Positions 7,677-20,028 of a stretch of 64,000 nucleotides of DNA are shown here, piece after piece. This DNA comes from JBMNUM01 sp050946275 (GTDB lineage: Bacteria > Actinomycetota > Coriobacteriia > Coriobacteriales > CADBOM01). The first letter of the stretch is position 1, and every line of letters begins with the position of its first letter. The position numbers and the translations under genes are program-made. The DNA lies in assembly GCA_050946275.1 (NCBI GenBank), contig JBMNUM010000003.1, positions 1-64,000 on the forward strand. The letters run 5' to 3'. Under the pieces are notes generated by a model. The model had not been told where the DNA came from, searched no databases, and was given only the letters and a program-made list of their open reading frames with translations.

Positions 7677-9935
7677 ATGGCATACGGTAAAGAATGGCAA
7701 GAAATCAGGGAGGATGGCACGGTTGCCACTCGCTCCAACACCTGGTCGCCCCCGGGATCGCATCCGGTTGGCTACGGCGTCAAGGTCATCACCAAGGACG
7801 GCGAGCTCATCCGCATCGAGGGTGACGAGGACAACCCGATCACCACTGGCCGCGTGAACGCGATGAACCTGGCCATGCGTGAGTACACCTATTCCCCGAA
7901 CCGCATCATCTACCCGATGAAGCGTGATCCGAAGGATCGCGGTAAGGATAAGTGGGAGCGCATCAGCTGGGACGAGGCCATCGATCTCTGCTGCGACAAG
8001 ATCAATGAGATGAAGGAGAAGTACGGCGCCGAGTCCATCGTCGTTTTCGGTGGCACCGGTCGCGAGGCTTGCATCTACTACTATGCACTGGCCTTCTCCG
8101 CCATCGGAACCCCGAACTGCTGCTACACGCAGTCCGGTTGGTCTTGCTACGGCCCCCGCTGCTCCGTCACCGACTACATCCTCGGTGCGGGCTATCCCGA
8201 GATGGACTATGCGGGCCATCTCCCCGAGCGTTTCGACGATCCGGACTACGTCCTCCCCGAGTACCTGGTGCTCTGGGGCAAGCAGCCGCTTCCCTCCAAC
8301 GGCGACGGTCTCTTCGGCCATGCTATCGTCGACATGATGAAGCGCGGCATGAAGGTCATCTCGATCGACCCGCGCATCACCTGGATCGGTGCTATCGACG
8401 GCAACATCAACGTCCAGCTCCGTCCGCAGACCGATACCTGCTTCGCTCTTGGTATCGCCAACCTGCTCTTCGAGAACGACACCTACGATCACGAGTTCGT
8501 CGAGAACTGGTGCTACGGTTGGGAGGAGTTCCGCGAGCGCTGCAAGGAGTACCCGGTCGAGAAGGTCGCTGAGATTACCTGGGTCCCCGAGGAGCAGATT
8601 CGCAAGGTTGCCGACATCCTCGGCACCGCCCGCCCGATCTCCTGGGCTTGGGGTCTTGCGTTCGACCAGAACAAGAACGGCGTCCAGCTGGGCCAGACCT
8701 TCCTGAGCCTCTGCGCGATGTGCGGTTCGATCGACACCCCCGGCGGCATCACCCTCGGACCTCCGGCCGCTCTGCTTGGCAAGTGGCGTATGGAGCAGCG
8801 CTCCTACCTGTCCGACGAGCTGTGGGCTCTCCGCATTGGTGCGGAGGAGTGGCCTGGTCTGTCGACCGGTATGGCCACCACGCAGCCTGACGCCACCCTC
8901 GACACCCTCGAGACTGGCGAGCCCTATGAGCTGCACATGGCTTGGTTCAACAGCTCGAACTTCCTGACCCCGACCTGCTCGGCTCAGCCGAAGCGTTGGC
9001 ACGATGGTCTCGTGAAGCTCGACTTCGTCGTTGTCCAGGACCTCACCATGACCCCGACGGCCATGGCTTGCGGCGACGTCTTCCTGCCTGTCAGCACGTG
9101 GGCTGAGCACGACGGCATCTGCATCACGCACTATGGCCGTAACACCGTGTTCATGGGCCCGATGAACAAGGCTCTCGAGGTCGGCGAGTGCAAGTCCGAC
9201 ATCGAGGTCTGCATCGCCATCGGCAACCGCCTCAACCCGGAGTGGTGGCCGTGGACGGACGCTCGTTCCTTCTTCGACGATCAGCTCGCCGAGCTGGGCA
9301 TGACGTTCCAGGACCTGCAGGAGGCCGGCTTCTATCAGCCCGGTTACACCTACAAGAAGTATGAGAAGGGCATGCTCCGCTTCGACGGCGAGCCCGGCTT
9401 CAACACCGTTACCGGTAAGGTCGAGATGAAGTCGACGCTGTACCGTGCATGGGGCGAGGACGCTCTGCCGTACTACGAGGAGCCGAACTACTCGCAGTAC
9501 AGCCGTCCGCAGGATGCCGAGAAGTACCCGCTGATCATGACGACCGGTGCCCGTACGTACAGCTCGTTCCACTCTGAGCATCGTCACGTGCCGTCGCTGC
9601 GTCAGATCGATCCGTGGCCCATCATGGAGATCAATCCCGCCGATGCCGAGGCTTACGGCATCACCGAGGGCGATTGGTGCGAGGTCTACAACATGTTTGG
9701 TGAGGCCCGCCTGAAGGCCAGGATTACCCCGACGACCATGAAGGGTGTTGTCCACTGCACGCACGGCTGGTGGTACCCCGAGCAGGACGGCGAGGAGCCC
9801 AACCTCTATGGTGTCTGGAAGTCCAACGTCAATTCCCTCATCCCGCACTTCAACGTGGGCAAGCTCGGATTCGGCGCGCCGTACAAGGGCGTTATGTGCA
9901 ACGTCAAGCGTGTCAAGAGCCTCGACCAGGATTAA
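7677..9935 (+). CDS. Molybdopterin oxidoreductase (acetylene hydratase/dehydroxylase-like) lacking its Fe-S ligands
   Basis: 752-residue catalytic subunit of the DMSO reductase superfamily. It has no Tat signal, so it is cytoplasmic. Blocks such as DRGKDKWERISWDEAIDLC, EFVENWCYGWEE and the C-terminal dinucleotide-binding domain resemble the acetylene hydratase and aryl dehydroxylase branch. Cys157 in GWSCYGPR is the likely Mo/W ligand. In relatives the N-terminus binds a [4Fe-4S] cluster through a pattern like GCHPVGCG ... GRLCVRC; here it reads GSHPVGYG (27-34) and GRVNAMN (58-64), so all four ligand cysteines appear lost. The reaction is unknown; a hydration or transhydroxylation with no net electron transfer would fit. 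Codons (GCT, GGT, CTC, GTC) suggest strong expression. Ribosome site AGAGGGA precedes the ATG. Confidence 0.85.
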   Translation: MAYGKEWQEIREDGTVATRSNTWSPPGSHPVGYGVKVITKDGELIRIEGDEDNPITTGRVNAMNLAMREYTYSPNRIIYPMKRDPKDRGKDKWERISWDEAIDLCCDKINEMKEKYGAESIVVFGGTGREACIYYYALAFSAIGTPNCCYTQSGWSCYGPRCSVTDYILGAGYPEMDYAGHLPERFDDPDYVLPEYLVLWGKQPLPSNGDGLFGHAIVDMMKRGMKVISIDPRITWIGAIDGNINVQLRPQTDTCFALGIANLLFENDTYDHEFVENWCYGWEEFRERCKEYPVEKVAEITWVPEEQIRKVADILGTARPISWAWGLAFDQNKNGVQLGQTFLSLCAMCGSIDTPGGITLGPPAALLGKWRMEQRSYLSDELWALRIGAEEWPGLSTGMATTQPDATLDTLETGEPYELHMAWFNSSNFLTPTCSAQPKRWHDGLVKLDFVVVQDLTMTPTAMACGDVFLPVSTWAEHDGICITHYGRNTVFMGPMNKALEVGECKSDIEVCIAIGNRLNPEWWPWTDARSFFDDQLAELGMTFQDLQEAGFYQPGYTYKKYEKGMLRFDGEPGFNTVTGKVEMKSTLYRAWGEDALPYYEEPNYSQYSRPQDAEKYPLIMTTGARTYSSFHSEHRHVPSLRQIDPWPIMEINPADAEAYGITEGDWCEVYNMFGEARLKARITPTTMKGVVHCTHGWWYPEQDGEEPNLYGVWKSNVNSLIPHFNVGKLGFGAPYKGVMCNVKRVKSLDQD

Positions 9936-9957
9936 GTAGCAGAAAGGGAGAGACGAT

Positions 9958-10311
9958 ATGTCTGACAAGAGATACGGACTGTTTGTCGATTACAAGTTCT
10001 TCTCCGGCAACCATGCAGCCGAGATCGCCTGCAAGGAGGAGATGCAGCTTCCGATCGACCAGTGGGGAATCAAGGAAGTCCAGATTGGCCCGTTCAAGAA
10101 GGGCGAGGGCAACGACGGCGACGACTGGGAGTGGTTCTACCTTCCCGTCCCGACCAGCATCTTCTCCGAGTGGTGGGGAGATGGCACCAGGGCTGGCAAG
10201 CCGCTGGCTGTCCAGGTCGAGGAGTCGGCTACGCTGGAGTATGGTCCCATCGACGAGCTCGCTCAGAAGCTCATCGACTGGCCGCGCCAGGCTGTCCTCT
10301 TCAAGCTGTAA
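9958..10311 (+). CDS. Degenerate ferredoxin-type small subunit of the molybdoenzyme
   Basis: 117 residues. The frame of a 4Fe-4S electron-transfer subunit is clear: RYGLFVDYKFFSGNHAAEIA at 5-24, then C25, PIDQWGIKEVQIGP, then YLPVPTSIFSEWW and EYGPIDELAQKL. Relatives carry Cys where this protein has Phe15, Asn18 and Ala21, keeping only Cys25. Where relatives have a Cys-x2-Cys after PVPT it has Phe and Trp, and the later Cys pair reads VQVEES. So it should not hold a cluster. It starts 22 nt after the catalytic gene behind AAGGGAGAG, in the same operon. It probably serves as a structural or substrate-channel subunit. Confidence 0.8.
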   Translation: MSDKRYGLFVDYKFFSGNHAAEIACKEEMQLPIDQWGIKEVQIGPFKKGEGNDGDDWEWFYLPVPTSIFSEWWGDGTRAGKPLAVQVEESATLEYGPIDELAQKLIDWPRQAVLFKL

Positions 10312-10367
10312 AGTCTTGAGCGATACCCGGCCAACTTGGGTTACAATACCCTAGGTAATGGATTTCA

Positions 10368-10393
10368 GGGCCGCCGTCGAGAGGCGGCGGCCC
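10368..10393 (+). terminator. Strong GC hairpin after the molybdoenzyme pair
   Basis: GGGCCGCCG/CGGCGGCCC, 9-bp stem with an 8-nt loop and no T-run. It lies in the leader of the next small gene, so it may terminate the operon or act as an attenuator or processing site between its parts. Confidence 0.5.
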
Positions 10394-10420
10394 TACTATT
10401 TCTCACAAAGGAGGAGCCTA

Positions 10421-10714
10421 ATGGATAGGGAAGAGTTCGAGAACATGGAACTCGAGGACCAGGTTGCTTATCTGAATGGCCTCGTTGCCGACGGTAACGA
10501 CATGGAGGACATCGAGGACGAGGTCGAGATGACCGAGCGCGAGCTTGGCGCCCTGGGCCTGTACTTCCTCGGCGATGAGTGGTCTGGCAAGCCGATGCGC
10601 GGCTATCAGACCGCCAAGCGTTCCGGCAACGAGTATGCCGCTACCGAGGGTGGCTGGCGTAACGATGCCGAGGTCAACGACGAGAACAGCGCTGCCCACA
10701 CGCAGCTTTCGTAA
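10421..10714 (+). CDS. Small acidic hypothetical protein
   Basis: 97 residues of unknown function. The ATG at 10421 follows a strong AAAGGAGGAG (10408-10417), which fixes the start. The N-terminal half is strongly acidic and helical (MDREEFENMELEDQVAYLNG, DMEDIEDEVEMTERELGALG); the C-terminal half is polar and probably flexible (SGNEYAATEGGWRNDAEV). No membrane segment or cysteine. Its codon choice is close to the two preceding genes, so it may be part of the same expression unit, perhaps a stabilising factor for the molybdoenzyme, but nothing in the sequence proves this. Confidence 0.65.
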   Translation: MDREEFENMELEDQVAYLNGLVADGNDMEDIEDEVEMTERELGALGLYFLGDEWSGKPMRGYQTAKRSGNEYAATEGGWRNDAEVNDENSAAHTQLS

Positions 10715-10765
10715 CTTGGCATTGCCTATGTCGCTCGCCCGATCTGTCGGGTGAGGGAACCTGAA

Positions 10766-10813
10766 ATCAAGAGGGGTTCGCTGTCATACGCGGGCAGCGG
10801 CCCCTCTCTTGAT
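10766..10813 (+). terminator. Long imperfect hairpin
   Basis: ATCAAGAGGGG pairs with CCCCTCTCTTGAT (2-nt bulge), and an inner CGCTG/CAGCG stem extends it. It lies between two small genes, with the second start codon 28 nt later. Could be a terminator with readthrough or a leader structure. Confidence 0.5.
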
Positions 10814-10840
10814 GCACATGTTCTATCGAAGGGAATCAGC

Positions 10841-11122
10841 ATGTCGGAAAGGCTTTCAGAACAGCAGGAGGTCATCCTGTACCGCCTCTCGATCCTCCAG
10901 GACGAGCAGGGCAGGCAGTCGAGCATGAAGCTCAAGAGCGAGATCACTTCCGATCCGTTCTACACGGAGCTTATCGACTTGGAGTACCTCACGTTCGAGC
11001 AGTACGGCGAGGGTCCCGATGCCATCGCGAGCCTGATCGTGACGCTCAAGGGTCAGCGCTATCTGTACGAGCATCTCGACGAGATCTCGAAGCTGGATAG
11101 GGAGAGCCGCCCGCAGTTCTAG
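10841..11122 (+). CDS. Hypothetical protein, possibly winged-helix-like
   Basis: 93 residues. ATG at 10841 with GAAGGGA upstream. Sequence MSERLSEQQEVILYRLSILQ starts a helical N-terminus; a TLKGQRYLYEHLDEISKL tail resembles the end of small helix-turn-helix proteins, but no DNA-binding domain can be named with certainty. No cysteines or membrane segments. It sits between the molybdoenzyme genes and a lipoprotein gene, with hairpins on both sides, so it may be its own transcription unit. Confidence 0.55.
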   Translation: MSERLSEQQEVILYRLSILQDEQGRQSSMKLKSEITSDPFYTELIDLEYLTFEQYGEGPDAIASLIVTLKGQRYLYEHLDEISKLDRESRPQF

Positions 11123-11149
11123 GGCCGCCGCCATTCCAGCTGTCGCTCG

Positions 11150-11217
11150 GAACGGGGCATCTGTGGTCAGATCCCGCCTTTCAAGGCGCGGGTGGTCTGG
11201 CTACGGATGCCCCGTTC
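11150..11217 (+). terminator. 68-nt double-stem hairpin
   Basis: Outer stem GAACGGGGCATC/GATGCCCCGTTC is perfect over 12 bp; an inner stem joins CAGATCCCGCC to GGCGCGGG..GTCTG around a TTTCAA loop. No T-run follows. It lies between the 93-residue gene and the lipoprotein gene and most likely ends the upstream transcript. Confidence 0.55.
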
Positions 11218-11298
11218 TCATGTCTCGTGTCTGTAGTTTGTGCAGTCTGCTCATGATAGAATTTGAGCAGGTAAAAACTATCTATGGAGGAGGTCGAG

Positions 11299-11775
11299 AT
11301 GAGGAAGTTCATTCTTGCATTCGTCGTTGCCAGCGTTCTCGCACTGTGCAGCTTCGGGATTGCGGGCTGCGGCGGTGGCGGCGGCAACGGCAGCGACCAG
11401 GCCGATTTCACCGGCGTCTGGGACGTCGAGTCGATGACCGGCGTCAGCGATGAGGATATGCAGATGGTCCAGTCCCTGGGCGGCGTCCAGGCGACGCTGG
11501 CCGAGGACGGCACGTTCGCGCTGTCGATGATGGGCATGGTCATGCCCGGCACCTGGGAGTTCGCAGATGGCAAGGCCAACGTCACGGTTGAGGGCGAGAC
11601 GCTGCCCGCGACCATCGAGGGCGGCAAGCTGAAGTTCGCCCAGGACGGCACCGAGATGCTCTTCACCAAGTCGAGCGATCAGGCCGCCACGGCGCCCACC
11701 GAGTCCCAGGTGGACTACGGCTCGCTCCTCGAGGACGCGAGCGCCGGTGAGGCGGCAAGCGCAGACGCCGCATAA
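11299..11775 (+). CDS. Putative lipoprotein
   Basis: 158 residues. Signal peptide of about 22 residues (MRKFILAFVVASVLALCSFG) with the lipobox IAGC and a Gly-rich linker. The mature part has the pattern of a small beta-sheet domain: DFTGVWDVESMTG, AEDGTFALSMMG, PGTWEFADGKANVTVEG, KFAQDGTEMLF. This looks like a lipocalin-like or DUF4923-type fold common in such lipoproteins, but family and ligand are not certain. Start at the ATG behind GGAGGAG (11287-11292). Located on the outer face of the membrane. Confidence 0.75.
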   Translation: MRKFILAFVVASVLALCSFGIAGCGGGGGNGSDQADFTGVWDVESMTGVSDEDMQMVQSLGGVQATLAEDGTFALSMMGMVMPGTWEFADGKANVTVEGETLPATIEGGKLKFAQDGTEMLFTKSSDQAATAPTESQVDYGSLLEDASAGEAASADAA

Positions 11776-11886
11776 GTTCGCCTGATCGCCCGTACGGGCA
11801 CTAGGATGCATGGGAGCATCCCCTCCGCGAGCCGGAGTCGAATCGCCGCCTTTGGCGGGTACCGCTGGCAGAATCAGTGGTGCGAT

Positions 11887-11905
11887 GTAGTACAATATGT
11901 ACCAC
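11887..11905. promoter_or_regulatory. Near-palindrome with a -10-like core before the transposase-like gene
   Basis: GTAGTACAATATGTACCAC is nearly self-complementary (GT.GTACA ... TGTAC.AC) and contains TACAAT, a possible -10 hexamer, 41-60 nt before the start codon. It could be an operator over a promoter, or the end of an old insertion sequence. Confidence 0.35.
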
Positions 11906-11945
11906 TAGGGGATTCGCGCACGGCATCGCGGAGGGGATGTTTCGT

Positions 11946-13631
11946 ATGTTCGTGGTCGTAAAGCGCAGCAAGACATCCAAGCGCGAGCTCGTTTACATCG
12001 TCGAGAGCTATCGCGATGAGAATCAACGCATTCGCCAGCGCATCATCAAGAAGTGCGGCGAGCTCTCCGAGCTGCTCGCCGAGGATCCGCAGGCCATGGA
12101 GAAGCTGCGCGAGGAGGCCCGGCGAATGTCGGGCGAATCGACTGCCCGCGAGGTGGAGCTGAGCATCAACCTCGGCCTGCCCAACTCCGAGAGCTCCCCG
12201 ACGGTCAACTACGGGTACTTCTTCGTCGAGTCGCTGTTCCAGTCGTTGCACATAGACCGCTTCCTCGACCGCCGTATCTCCGATGCGGCGCTGGCCAAGT
12301 CGCTCGCCGCTACCTTGCGGCAGCTCGTGATCCGCGAGTTCTTCGGTTCGCTCGCGAGCCCGGATCCGAGCTCGGTTCCCTCGTTTCTGTTCGCGGGGGC
12401 CGACCAGGACAGGAATCCGGTTCCCTTCCTCGCCAACCTGCAGCCGCTCGTCGCCATCGAGTCCGACCTGCAGAAGCACGTGTACAAGATGGCCAACAAG
12501 GGCCACGAGTGCACCGATGCGGTTGCCTCGCTCGACATCACGAGCTACTTCTTCAACTCGACCGGCACGGGCGAGCAGGGGGAGGCCCAGACAGATGAGT
12601 CGGCCATGAGCGCCATGATTCTCGTCCAAATGGGCATGCTCTTCGACCGCTACCGCAATCCGGCGGCCTGCGTTCTTTTCCTCGATGGCAAGGCAAACGA
12701 CACGGGCACCCTCATCAAGGCGATCGACAAGCTCAAGGACAAGTACCGTCTGGAGAAGGTCGTGGTGACATCCGATCGCGGTATCGGCAGCAACGGCGAG
12801 CTCGCCGAGTTGTACGAGTCGGGCAACGGGTACGTTATCGGCCGCAGGGTCAAGAACTCGCCCATCCCCGTCCAGGAGAAGATCCTCGACGAAGACGGCT
12901 ACAAGTGGAACGAGTCGGGGACGTTCAAGTTCAAATCGTTCGCTGCCGAGCGTGTCGTCGGCAACACGGTCATCCCCGAGAAGGTCATCTCGATGTGGAC
13001 GTCGCGCAACGCGGCCAAGATGAAGCAGCGCCGGGACCGGTCGCTCATCGACTACCTCTCGAGCATGGGCGAGAACGCCTCTGAAAGCTATGCCGACATG
13101 ATGCGCTACGTCAGCATCCGCGAGGCATCGAACGTCCCGGGAGAGCAGACATCCGACTACGGCTTCTTCAGCTTCGATGCCGAATCGTATGCGCGCGACG
13201 TTGCGCTTGATGGCTACTACGCGCTCGTCACGACGGAGACGGAGATTCCCGAGCACGTCGTCGTGAAGCGCTATCACAACCTGCAGAAGCTCGGTCGCGC
13301 CTTCGCAGCGCCCGATTCCGATGTCGAGGGCGCGCCGCGCGAGCTGTGGTCCTATGCGGATGTCGAGGGCTACTTCCTCGTTGCGTTCATCACGCGCGTC
13401 ATCGAGCGCAAGCTCGAGCGGATGCTCGGTTACAAGTACGACGTCGACGAGCTCAAGGACGCGCTGTCCGGGGCGCTGTGCAAGAACATCGGCCAGGACA
13501 TCTTCGATTTCTCCGTCCAGACAGAGTCGTTCAAGGACATCGAGGCGGCCTTCGGCGTCGAGTTCGACCGCTCGTACGCGACGCTCGAGATGATCCGGAA
13601 GTACCGCAAGGAAGTCATCGCGGCCCTGTAG
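11946..13631 (+). CDS. IS1634-like (IS4 superfamily) transposase homologue lacking the catalytic Glu
   Basis: 561 residues. The N-terminus VVVKRSKTSKRELVYIVESY..ENQRIRQR is typical of IS1634-type transposases. The first Asp is in SLDITSYFF and the second in VVVTSDRGIGSNGE. The third catalytic region should read like YRGLWKIEEAFR with Lys 7 residues after the Glu; here it is YHNLQKLGRAFAAPD, so the Glu is Gly and the Lys is Asp. ATG 11946 is better spaced from GGAGGGG (11930-11936) than ATG 11937. No terminal inverted repeats or target duplication were found, and codon use matches the host. It is probably an inactive or domesticated gene. Confidence 0.75.
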   Translation: MFVVVKRSKTSKRELVYIVESYRDENQRIRQRIIKKCGELSELLAEDPQAMEKLREEARRMSGESTAREVELSINLGLPNSESSPTVNYGYFFVESLFQSLHIDRFLDRRISDAALAKSLAATLRQLVIREFFGSLASPDPSSVPSFLFAGADQDRNPVPFLANLQPLVAIESDLQKHVYKMANKGHECTDAVASLDITSYFFNSTGTGEQGEAQTDESAMSAMILVQMGMLFDRYRNPAACVLFLDGKANDTGTLIKAIDKLKDKYRLEKVVVTSDRGIGSNGELAELYESGNGYVIGRRVKNSPIPVQEKILDEDGYKWNESGTFKFKSFAAERVVGNTVIPEKVISMWTSRNAAKMKQRRDRSLIDYLSSMGENASESYADMMRYVSIREASNVPGEQTSDYGFFSFDAESYARDVALDGYYALVTTETEIPEHVVVKRYHNLQKLGRAFAAPDSDVEGAPRELWSYADVEGYFLVAFITRVIERKLERMLGYKYDVDELKDALSGALCKNIGQDIFDFSVQTESFKDIEAAFGVEFDRSYATLEMIRKYRKEVIAAL

Positions 13632-13772
13632 CCGCTTGGCGCGCGCTGCTCCCGTCCCACGTTCCCCGGCGCATACCGCACTTCACGGGCGAGAGTGTCT
13701 TGTTCGCGTGTGCAGGGGGTATCATGAATCCATCTGTCCGATAGTGCCGAACATAGGGAAAGTTGGTTAGTT

Positions 13773-15116
13773 TTGGAAACGAAAATCGAACGTCTCGAGG
13801 ACAACAAGGTCAAGTTCGAGATTACCATTGACGCTGCCGAGGTCGACGCCGCCATCGACGAGGTGTACGACGAGGTCAACAGGTCGACCCGTATTCCCGG
13901 GTTCCGCAAGGGCAGGGCGCCCCGCAAGGTGCTCGAGAGCAACTTCGGCGCCGAGTATTTCTCGGCCGTCGCGACCGCCAACCTCATCGAGGAGCATTCG
14001 CCGCAGGTCGTCGACGAGGCCGACATGGTCCCGCTGAACGACTTCGACTACGATGCCGAGGAGTCCGCGAAGCCGGGCGAGGATTACACCTACAGCTTCA
14101 CCTTCCTCGTGAAGCCCGAACTGACGCTGACCTCCGCCGATCCCGTCGAGGTCGAGCTCGATCCGCTCGAGGCGACCGACGAGGAGATCGACGAGCGCAT
14201 CGACACGCTGTGCAACTACTACATCGACCTGCAGCCGGTGACGGACCGTCCCGTGCAGGAGGAGGACATCGTCATCTACTCGCAGACCTGCCAGGTTGAC
14301 GGCAAGGACATCGACGAGGGCACCGAGAAGCGCCGCACGTACGTCGTGGGCGGCGGCTCGAAGTCCAAGGAGTTCGACGAGCAGATCATCGGCATGAACG
14401 CCGGCGAGGAGAAGGACTTCATCCTCCAGAGCTCCGAGCTCGGACTGGACAGCTTCGACGACGTGGTTCCGGTTACCGCGCGCGTCACCGTGCACGAGAT
14501 CACCGAGAAGGCCGTTCCCGAGCTGACGGACGAGTGGGTCAAGAAGACGCTCGACATCGACACCGTCGAGGCGCTCCGCGAGCAGACCCGCGAGCAGCTC
14601 GTGAACGAGAAGAAGGGCTCCTACGAGCGCAACAAGTCCTTCGCGTGCCTCGAGGCCCTGACCGAGCGCCTTGAGGGCGAGGTCACGCCCGAGGTCGTCG
14701 CCGAGGCCGGCACGAAGGCCCTGCGCAACTTCTACATGAGCCTGCAGGCCTCCGGCTACACGCTCGACCAGTACCTCATGGCCACGGGCACGGATGCCCA
14801 GACCTTCTACAACGACATGGAGGAGCAGGGCAAGGAGCTCGCCAAGCAGAACATGGCGCTCGACGCCCTGGCCCGCGCCCTCGAGATCGAGGTCACCGAG
14901 GACGACATCATGGAGGCCTTCTCCGAGGCCGAGGATGCCACGCCCGAGGAGCTCCGCGCCGAGTGGGAGAACGAGCACCGCATGGCGACCCTGCGCGAGG
15001 AGATTCTGCGCGACAAGGCCGCGAAGTGGCTCTATGAGAATGCGAAGATCACCGTCAAGGGCGAGGAGGCCGCTGCCGATGAGGAGCCGGCCGAGACCGA
15101 GGCCGAGGAGGCCTAG
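13773..15116 (+). CDS. tig: Trigger factor
   Basis: Ribosome-bound chaperone and peptidyl-prolyl isomerase that meets nascent chains at the exit tunnel. 447 residues, normal length. N-terminal ribosome-binding domain with the signature GFRKGRAPRKVLE (about 47-59), central FKBP-like domain (about 165-245), C-terminal chaperone domain and an acidic tail EEPAETEAEEA. The start is a TTG, with no in-frame ATG before it; the 12-mer GAAAGTTGGTTA ends 3 nt before this codon and no Shine-Dalgarno is seen. It is followed 52 nt later by clpP and then clpX, the common tig-clpP-clpX order. Confidence 0.96.
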   Translation: METKIERLEDNKVKFEITIDAAEVDAAIDEVYDEVNRSTRIPGFRKGRAPRKVLESNFGAEYFSAVATANLIEEHSPQVVDEADMVPLNDFDYDAEESAKPGEDYTYSFTFLVKPELTLTSADPVEVELDPLEATDEEIDERIDTLCNYYIDLQPVTDRPVQEEDIVIYSQTCQVDGKDIDEGTEKRRTYVVGGGSKSKEFDEQIIGMNAGEEKDFILQSSELGLDSFDDVVPVTARVTVHEITEKAVPELTDEWVKKTLDIDTVEALREQTREQLVNEKKGSYERNKSFACLEALTERLEGEVTPEVVAEAGTKALRNFYMSLQASGYTLDQYLMATGTDAQTFYNDMEEQGKELAKQNMALDALARALEIEVTEDDIMEAFSEAEDATPEELRAEWENEHRMATLREEILRDKAAKWLYENAKITVKGEEAAADEEPAETEAEEA

Positions 15117-15168
15117 GCAACCACGCCCCATCACCTGCGGATACGACGAGAAAGCGAGGCGTCATAGC

Positions 15169-15786
15169 ATGGATTACAGGAACAGGGATGCTCTCATCCC
15201 CTATGTCATCGAGGAGTCGCCGCGCGGCGAGCGCAGCTTCGACATCTACTCCCGCCTGCTCAACGAGAGGATCGTCTTCCTGGGTGAGGCCATCGACGAC
15301 CATGTGGCGAATTCCGTGGTCGCGCAGCTGCTGCACCTCGAGAGCGTGAACAGCGAGAAGGACATCTCGCTCTACATCAACTCCCCGGGAGGCGTCATCA
15401 CGTCGGGCCTCGCCATCTACGACACGATGCAGTTCATCAAGCCGGACGTGTCGACGATCTGCATCGGCCAGTGCGCCTCCATGGCGTCCGTGCTGCTCGC
15501 AGCCGGCGCGAAGGGCAAGCGCTACGCCCTGCCGAACTCGCGCGTGATGATCCATCAGCCGAGCGGCGGCGCCCAGGGCCAGCAGACCGAGATCGAGATC
15601 ATGGCCCGCGAGATCCTCTACGTCCGCGAGCAGATGAACGGCATCCTTGCCAAGCACACCGGCCAGCCGATCGAGAAGATCCAGGCCGACACCGAGCGCG
15701 ACAACTTCATGTCCGCTCAGGAGGCCCTGGAGTACGGCCTCATCGATAAGGTCGTCGAGTCGAACGAGGCCGCTGCCACGGAGTAG
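15169..15786 (+). CDS. clpP: ATP-dependent Clp protease proteolytic subunit
   Basis: Serine protease subunit that forms the tetradecameric barrel used by ClpX and ClpC. 205 residues. Catalytic triad visible: Ser104 in GQCASMAS, His129 in RVMIHQPSGG and Asp178 in TERDNFMSA. A short N-terminal extension precedes the conserved part. ATG at 15169 follows GAAAGCGAGG. It lies between tig and clpX, separated from clpX by a hairpin and a possible promoter, so clpX may be made both with clpP and alone. Confidence 0.97.
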   Translation: MDYRNRDALIPYVIEESPRGERSFDIYSRLLNERIVFLGEAIDDHVANSVVAQLLHLESVNSEKDISLYINSPGGVITSGLAIYDTMQFIKPDVSTICIGQCASMASVLLAAGAKGKRYALPNSRVMIHQPSGGAQGQQTEIEIMAREILYVREQMNGILAKHTGQPIEKIQADTERDNFMSAQEALEYGLIDKVVESNEAAATE

Positions 15787-15823
15787 TTGCTTGCCGTCGA
15801 CAACACGATGAGCGAGACGAAGA

Positions 15824-15858
15824 CCGCCCGGGCAGCTCTCTGTCCGGGCGGCTATGAT
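15824..15858 (+). terminator. Hairpin between clpP and clpX, with a possible clpX -10
   Basis: CCGCCCGG/CCGGGCGG stem (15824-15851) with an inner CAG/CTG pairing. The sequence TATGAT at 15853-15858 directly follows and could be the -10 of a separate clpX promoter, 36 nt before its ATG. Confidence 0.5.
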
Positions 15859-15893
15859 ACGGGCGCGGAAGCGCGAGGGAGAACGGAACGCCA

Positions 15894-17273
<1,380 letters not shown>

Positions 17274-17301
17274 CGCGAGCGCATGCGAGCTGGAGGTTGC
17301 A

Positions 17302-19974
<2,673 letters not shown>

Positions 19975-19980
19975 CGCGTT

Positions 19981-20010
19981 TTGGAACGGCTCCCCCGGGT
20001 AGCGTTCCAA
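19981..20010. repeat. Palindromic repeat of the TGGAACG family
   Basis: TTGGAACGGCT and AGCGTTCCAA face each other around CCCCCGGGT (one bulged G). Similar palindromes are at 26911-26934, 59282-59308 and 61763-61791. Confidence 0.7.
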
Positions 20011-20028
20011 CTGTAGATCAGATGCAAG

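Noticed and set aside
7644..9968. Long open frame on the minus strand opposite the molybdoenzyme
   Set aside because: A shadow caused by high GC; the plus-strand protein has clear family motifs and a ribosome site.
11946..13631. Active IS1634 element
   Set aside because: No terminal inverted repeats or target duplication found, and the catalytic Glu is absent.
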